Part shown: positions 6,594 through 9,823 of the stretch, in pieces | Numbering within the stretch: position 1 is the first letter of the stretch | Layout of the letters: each line of letters opens with the position of its first letter | DNA from: Chloroflexota bacterium | Lineage (GTDB): Bacteria > Chloroflexota > Anaerolineae > B4-G1 | Assembly: GCA_003648125.1 (NCBI GenBank) | Contig: QMOE01000044.1 | Span: 1-9,823 of the forward strand | Direction: 5' to 3' | DNA length: 9,823 nt | The notes under the pieces: model-generated | Seen by the model: the letters and a program-made list of their open reading frames with translations, nothing else | Databases searched by the model: none | What the model was told of the DNA's origin: nothing | Program-made: the position numbers and the translations under genes

Positions 6594-6998
6594 CTATTTT
6601 ATGTATTTCCTGAACCCGCCGACGATGGCGAGTTGGGGCACGGCCTTGACCAGATCGGGGGGAAGCGCGCCTAAATCAAGTTTCGATACTCCCTCGCGCA
6701 GCGATATTTGGCGCAATGCCTCCATCAGCCGGGGCAGGTCCACTCCTTTGGGGCAGCGGGTGACGCAGGTCAGGCATGAGGCGCAAATCCAGATGGTGTT
6801 GCTCGCCAGCACTTGCTCCATCCCTAGTTGCGCCATGCGGATGACCTGGCTGGGCAGAATGTCCATTGCTTCCACGACTGGGCATCCGGCGCTGCATTTG
6901 CCGCATTGGTTACAATCCAGCAAGTCCTGGCCGCTGATCTCTTCCACATTGGTTACGAAAGGGCCGCGCACTTTGTCAATCGAGAGTTGGGTTCGCAT
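6594..6998 (-). CDS. hdrC: heterodisulfide reductase subunit C-like iron-sulfur protein
   Basis: This small soluble protein (134 residues) carries two [4Fe-4S] clusters that pass electrons between HdrA and HdrB. The cluster motifs are CNQCGKCSAGCP (Cys29, 32, 35, 39) and CASCLTCVTRCP (Cys72, 75, 78, 82), with the HdrC-typical spacing and RCPKGVDLP following. There is no membrane segment, so this is the soluble HdrC type rather than HdrE/DsrM-like. A TTG at 7037 would overlap folD, but the ATG at 6998 is preferred because AGGAG lies 5 nt upstream and the leader before it does not look conserved. It starts 31 nt after folD. The gap to hdrB (196 nt) is unusually long for an hdrCBA cluster and contains a structured repeat. 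Confidence 0.9.
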   Translation of the reverse strand: MRTQLSIDKVRGPFVTNVEEISGQDLLDCNQCGKCSAGCPVVEAMDILPSQVIRMAQLGMEQVLASNTIWICASCLTCVTRCPKGVDLPRLMEALRQISLREGVSKLDLGALPPDLVKAVPQLAIVGGFRKYIK

Positions 6999-7003
6999 AC
7001 CGT

Positions 7004-7008
7004 CTCCT
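7004..7008 (-). promoter_or_regulatory. ribosome binding site of hdrC
   Basis: AGGAG on the minus strand, 5 nt before the ATG at 6998. It supports the internal ATG over the TTG at 7037, which would overlap the folD stop. Confidence 0.7.
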
Positions 7009-7029
7009 GAGACCCTTGAGGTTTGTTCC

Positions 7030-7917
7030 TCATTCAATCAACCCGGCGGCGCGCTTGGCTCCGGCGAGCGTATTCCACATCAGCATGGCGATGGTCATCG
7101 GGCCAACCCCGCCCGGTACGGGGGTCAAGTATCCGGCCACCTGGTTCACCGAGTCGAAATCCACGTCGCCCACCAGGCGATAGCCGCGCTTGCGGGTGGC
7201 GTCCTCGACGCGGTTGATGCCCACGTCAATCACGGCCGCGCCCGGCTTGACCCAGTCCGCCTTGACCATCTCGGGCCGGCCCACGGCGGCGATGAGAATG
7301 TCGGCGCGGCGGCAGGTGCCGGGCAGGTCATGCGTGTGCGAGTGGCAGATGGTGATGGTGGCATTGCGGTGCAAGAGCAGCATCGAGACCGGCAGCCCTA
7401 CGATGTTGCTGCGGCCCAGGATCACTGCTTCCTTGCCCTCGATCTCGACGCCGGAGCGGACGAGCAATTCGACGCATCCGGCGGGCGTGCAGGGCACGAA
7501 CCAGGGCTTGCGCCCCTTCATTGAGAGCCGCCCGATGTTGAGCGGGTGGAAGCCGTCCACGTCTTTTTCCAGGCTGATCATGCCCAATATCTTTTCTTCG
7601 TCCAGGTGCTTGGGCAGCGGGAGTTGTACCAGGATGCCGTGAATTTCGGGGTTGGCGTTCAGTTGTTGTACCAGGGCCTCGACCTCTTCCTGTGACACGT
7701 TTTCGTCCATGTTCTCGCCGATGGAGTAAAAGCCACACTTGGTACACGTCTTTTGCTTGGAGCGGACGTAGGACTGCGAGGCGGGGTTCTCGCCCACCAG
7801 TATCGTCGCCAGGCCGGGCGTGACGCCGTGTTTTTCCTTCAACTCGGCCACTTCGGCCTGGATTTCCTCATATATCTGAGCCGCGATTGCTTTACCGTCA
7901 ATCAGTTGTGCTGTCAT
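7030..7917 (-). CDS. folD: bifunctional methylene-THF dehydrogenase / methenyl-THF cyclohydrolase
   Basis: FolD interconverts 10-formyl-THF, 5,10-methenyl-THF and 5,10-methylene-THF in the cytoplasm, the middle of the folate methyl branch. The 295-residue product has the full family pattern. SYVRSK carries the catalytic Tyr50-x3-Lys54 pair. VQLPLP is at 97-102. DVDGFHP is at 119-125, ILGRSNIVGLP at 166-176 is the dinucleotide-binding signature, and the C-terminal TPVPGGVGPMT at 265-275 closes the domain. Length is normal (E. coli FolD is 288). AAAGGAG sits 4 nt before the ATG. The gene lies between acsE and hdrC, consistent with supply of one-carbon units to acsE. NADPH or NADH preference cannot be judged from sequence alone. 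Confidence 0.97.
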   Translation of the reverse strand: MTAQLIDGKAIAAQIYEEIQAEVAELKEKHGVTPGLATILVGENPASQSYVRSKQKTCTKCGFYSIGENMDENVSQEEVEALVQQLNANPEIHGILVQLPLPKHLDEEKILGMISLEKDVDGFHPLNIGRLSMKGRKPWFVPCTPAGCVELLVRSGVEIEGKEAVILGRSNIVGLPVSMLLLHRNATITICHSHTHDLPGTCRRADILIAAVGRPEMVKADWVKPGAAVIDVGINRVEDATRKRGYRLVGDVDFDSVNQVAGYLTPVPGGVGPMTIAMLMWNTLAGAKRAAGLIE

Positions 7918-7930
7918 AATTCTCCTTTCG

Positions 7931-7945
7931 AGAAACCTGGTTTCT
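7931..7945. repeat. 15-bp palindrome with a single central base between acsE and folD
   Basis: AGAAACC and GGTTTCT are perfect 7-bp inverted arms around one T. The element fills much of the 31-nt gap between the acsE stop and the folD start. AGAAACC/GGTTTCT-type palindromes are, to my recollection, frequent dispersed repeats in some Chloroflexota and cyanobacterial genomes. The arms leave no room for an RNA loop without opening pairs, so a classic terminator is unlikely. Confidence 0.6.
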
Positions 7946-7948
7946 GGC

Positions 7949-8872
7949 TCACACGCGCAGGTACGAGTCGGTGTAGATGATTTTGTTCAAGAGTATCTGC
8001 ACCGTCTTCCAGATGTTCTCTTGCTGTGGGTCAGACATGTCCACGTCTTCGGGCTGCAATTCTTCCATTGCTTCCACCCGGTCGTGCAGCTTGAGCAGCA
8101 GTTTGTTGAGTGCTGTGCTCTCGTCCCGCTCCTCGACCACGCGGATCCACTCCATTAGTTCTTTGTCGAAGGGGTCAGCGATGACCATGTCCAAACCGGC
8201 GCCCATCAACATTACCATGTAGGTCTGGTTGAGCAGCGGGCGCATCTTGTTGGGGACGGCGTTGGAGACGTTAGAGAGGCCGCCGTTGGTCAGCGGGGGC
8301 GGGTCCCAGGCGAACTTGAGTGTGCGTACCGCCTCGATGCACTCTGGGCAGTATTCCTGGCAGCCGGAGACGGTCAGCACCAGCGGGTCAATGATCAGGT
8401 CGGTGATGGGAAAATCAATCTCTAGTATGTGGGGGATCAGGGTTTCCAGTGCGATGCCCACTCGCTCGTCTGCCCCGACCGGGATCATGCCCTCGGCCAT
8501 GGTCAGCGCGACCAGCCGCGTGCCAAATTTCTTTGCCACGGCCGGCACGCTCGCCAGTCGTTCCGCTCGCGCATCGGTAGAGTTGATGATGGGCTGTGCT
8601 TTGGTCACCGTCTCGCAGGCCGCCTCGATGGCTCCCAGGTTGGTGGTGTCAAAGACCAGCGGCACGTCCACTACCGCCTCGATGGTCTCGACCAGCCAGG
8701 GCAGAATCTCGTGCCCGTGTTTCTTTTGGGGGCCGATGTTGAGGTCTACCGCGCTCGCGCCGGCATCTACCATGCGCACCGCCAGGTCTTGGAAGAACTT
8801 GCTATCTCGTTCCGCAATGCCCTTTTTAATCTTGGGCGCAATGATGTGGATGTTCTCACCAATGATGTACAT
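7949..8872 (-). CDS. acsE: methyltetrahydrofolate:corrinoid/iron-sulfur protein methyltransferase
   Basis: This enzyme transfers the methyl group of 5-methyl-THF to the cobalt of the corrinoid iron-sulfur protein, the last methyl-branch step before acetyl-CoA synthesis. The 307-residue product is a pterin-binding TIM barrel. Visible family motifs are VDLNIGP (42-48), FDTTN (74-78), INST (96-99), IDPL (161-164) and GLSNVS (198-203). Asp75, Asp162 and Asn201 line up with the folate-binding residues of the Moorella enzyme, as recalled. The C-terminus ILLNKIIYTDSYL matches the family end. The product is about 45 residues longer than the 262-residue Moorella protein because of a charged insertion at roughly residues 247-289. 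The ATG at 8872 is chosen over an upstream TTG at 8908 because a perfect AAGGAGG lies 8 nt before it and the family N-terminus starts MYIIGE. It begins 36 nt after the cooC stop. Confidence 0.93.
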   Translation of the reverse strand: MYIIGENIHIIAPKIKKGIAERDSKFFQDLAVRMVDAGASAVDLNIGPQKKHGHEILPWLVETIEAVVDVPLVFDTTNLGAIEAACETVTKAQPIINSTDARAERLASVPAVAKKFGTRLVALTMAEGMIPVGADERVGIALETLIPHILEIDFPITDLIIDPLVLTVSGCQEYCPECIEAVRTLKFAWDPPPLTNGGLSNVSNAVPNKMRPLLNQTYMVMLMGAGLDMVIADPFDKELMEWIRVVEERDESTALNKLLLKLHDRVEAMEELQPEDVDMSDPQQENIWKTVQILLNKIIYTDSYLRV

Positions 8873-8880
8873 TTGAAATG

Positions 8881-8887
8881 CCTCCTT
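8881..8887 (-). promoter_or_regulatory. ribosome binding site of acsE
   Basis: AAGGAGG on the minus strand, 8 nt before the ATG at 8872. It decides the start: the longer TTG reading at 8908 would place this site inside the coding region. Confidence 0.8.
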
Positions 8888-8908
8888 CAGATTATCTATT
8901 AGCAGCAA

Positions 8909-9691
8909 TCAATGGTTATTCGTTACCTGTCCTGCAATCTCGTGCACTGCCTGGTAGACGCTCGTCTCTGCCGGAAGCTCTATCAGCGGCCGGCCGGTGA
9001 ACTCGAATTCGGCCATCGCTGCATCTTCCGGCACTGTGCCGATCAATTTCAGCCCGGTTTGTTCAATGGCCTGGGCCAACGGATCGGGCATCTCTCCCCG
9101 CAGCCGGTTGACGATCAGGTAGGTGTGGCCCACGCCGATTTCCAGTCCGGGCACCATCTCTGCCATGCGCTGGGCTGTGACGATCCCCCGTTGCGTGGGG
9201 TCAGTCACCAGCAACAAGGTATCCACGTCGCGGGTGGTACGGCGGCTGAGATGTTCCATCCCGGCCTCGTTGTCAATTACTACATAGTCGTAATGCTTGT
9301 TCAAGCGGTCCACGATCACCCGCAGCATCTGGTTGGCGGCGCAATAGCAGCCAGGGCCTTCCGGGCGGCCCATCGCCAGCAGATCTACTCGCTCTCCCTC
9401 CTCTATCGCCATTTGCACCTGGTAATCCAGATATTCTTGCTTGCTCGTCCCGCCGGGCATCGAGCCAGCCAGCGCGCCGCTGGATTGCACCATGGTCAGC
9501 ATGTCCTCGCGGATGCCGCCGACCGTCGCCCCCATCTCCATCCCCAGCACCATATTGAGATTGGTGGCCGGGTCGGCGTCAATCGCCAGGATGGGGCCGG
9601 TCTGTTCCTCAATCAGGTAGCGGATGATGAGGGCGGCGATTGTTGTCTTGCCGGTGCCGCCTTTACCGGCCACTGCGATTGTTGTTGTCAT
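8909..9691 (-). CDS. cooC: CooC-type nickel-insertion ATPase of the CODH/ACS system
   Basis: This is a 260-residue MinD/SIMIBI-class P-loop ATPase that helps load nickel into carbon monoxide dehydrogenase or acetyl-CoA synthase. The deviant Walker A motif GKGGTGKT is at residues 9-16, with the signature lysine at 10. A DADPATN switch region is at 38-44, and VIDNEAGMEHLSRR near 138-151 is the switch II region. The diagnostic CooC feature is the Cys-x-Cys motif GPGCYCAAN (Cys115 and Cys117), which forms the metal site of the ATPase dimer in the family. Length matches known CooC proteins (about 250-260). The ATG is preceded by AGGA with 7 nt spacing. In Moorella-type clusters related ATPases sit with the acs genes. 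Whether the client is CODH or ACS (the name AcsF is also used) cannot be told here. Confidence 0.92.
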   Translation of the reverse strand: MTTTIAVAGKGGTGKTTIAALIIRYLIEEQTGPILAIDADPATNLNMVLGMEMGATVGGIREDMLTMVQSSGALAGSMPGGTSKQEYLDYQVQMAIEEGERVDLLAMGRPEGPGCYCAANQMLRVIVDRLNKHYDYVVIDNEAGMEHLSRRTTRDVDTLLLVTDPTQRGIVTAQRMAEMVPGLEIGVGHTYLIVNRLRGEMPDPLAQAIEQTGLKLIGTVPEDAAMAEFEFTGRPLIELPAETSVYQAVHEIAGQVTNNH

Positions 9692-9706
9692 TGATTTTTC
9701 CTATTA

Positions 9707-9720
9707 GAACCACGTGGTTC
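9707..9720. repeat. 14-bp perfect palindrome between the acsV-like gene and cooC
   Basis: The sequence GAACCACGTGGTTC is a perfect palindrome. It starts inside the stop codon of the upstream gene on the minus strand and lies a few bases before the ribosome binding site of cooC (AGGA at 9702-9699, 7 nt from the ATG). It could be an operator half-site pair or, more likely, one of the short palindromic repeats scattered between genes in this genome; another lies at 7931-7945. No terminator-like T tract follows it. Confidence 0.6.
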
Positions 9721-9823
9721 AACTTCCCCGCTCCTCCAATAACGCCACCACCGACGGGAACTGGCTCATTTCTGTATGTGGCAGGAACAGTGCGGCGGTG
9801 AAGTCGTCGAAGAAGGTATTGTC
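9719..9823 (-). CDS. C-terminal end of a probable ASKHA-domain corrinoid activation protein (AcsV/RACo-like), partial
   Basis: Only the last 34 codons and a TGA stop are inside the window; the gene enters from the right edge. The peptide ends with the pattern FTAALFLPHTEMSQFPSV, which resembles the C-terminal end of the DUF4445/ASKHA proteins that reductively reactivate the corrinoid iron-sulfur protein of the acetyl-CoA pathway (RACo, also called AcsV). That match is from memory and rests on a short segment. The location directly before a CooC-type ATPase and acsE supports the call, because these genes cluster in acetogens. Another subunit of the CODH/ACS cluster remains possible. The stop is 27 nt from the start of the next gene, so the two are probably cotranscribed. 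Confidence 0.5.
   Translation of the reverse strand, partial: DNTFFDDFTAALFLPHTEMSQFPSVVALLEERGS

Noticed and set aside
8912..9694. 260-codon open frame on the plus strand opposite cooC
   Set aside because: It mirrors cooC almost exactly, is rich in His, Gln and Arg as antisense frames of such genes are, and has no motif.
1..9823. CRISPR array, tRNA or rRNA genes
   Set aside because: No regularly spaced identical repeats and no cloverleaf or rRNA-like segments were seen on either strand.

Overview
The window is one co-directional block on the minus strand, read right to left. It holds the methyl-branch end and electron-transfer part of a Wood-Ljungdahl (reductive acetyl-CoA) gene cluster. 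The order of transcription is: the 3' end of a probable corrinoid-activating ASKHA protein (AcsV/RACo-like), a CooC-type nickel-insertion ATPase, methyltetrahydrofolate:corrinoid methyltransferase (acsE), folD, hdrC, hdrB, a short HdrA-like flavoprotein (hdrA1), a class V PLP aminotransferase, a Fic-family protein, and a second, longer HdrA-like flavoprotein (hdrA2). The genes point to a strictly anaerobic bacterium with an acetogenic-type C1 pathway. High GC, the intergenic CTCTGCG-type repeats and the short palindromes remind me of Chloroflexota (Anaerolineae-like), but that placement is inference.

Right part (7030-9823): acsV-like end, cooC, acsE and folD. These support the CODH/acetyl-CoA synthase complex (metal loading, corrinoid activation, methyl transfer to the corrinoid protein) and the folate C1 branch. 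Gaps are short and two of them carry near-perfect short palindromes.

Middle (3089-6998): hdrC and hdrB are split by a 196-bp non-coding, highly structured insert with a perfect 16-bp inverted repeat. Then come hdrB, hdrA1 and an aminotransferase, with 4-nt gaps or overlaps. From memory, the order acsE-hdrC-hdrB-hdrA resembles the acsE-hdrCBA-mvhD-metVF cluster of Moorella thermoacetica, so these Hdr proteins probably couple to methylene-THF reduction or another flavin-based electron bifurcation step.

Left part (1-3000): a Fic-domain gene lies between the aminotransferase and hdrA2. Its C-terminus appears frameshifted; in the restored frame it would overlap the hdrA2 start by 4 nt. hdrA2 is followed by about 160 bp with no gene but with a CTCTGCG-type repeat, so mvhD and metVF are not seen here.

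The most interesting point is the pair of HdrA-like proteins, which have complementary parts. HdrA1 has the inserted ferredoxin and a CxxC motif, but no N-terminal domain and no C-terminal ferredoxin. HdrA2 has the reverse. They look like two halves of one full HdrA, perhaps forming an asymmetric heterodimer.
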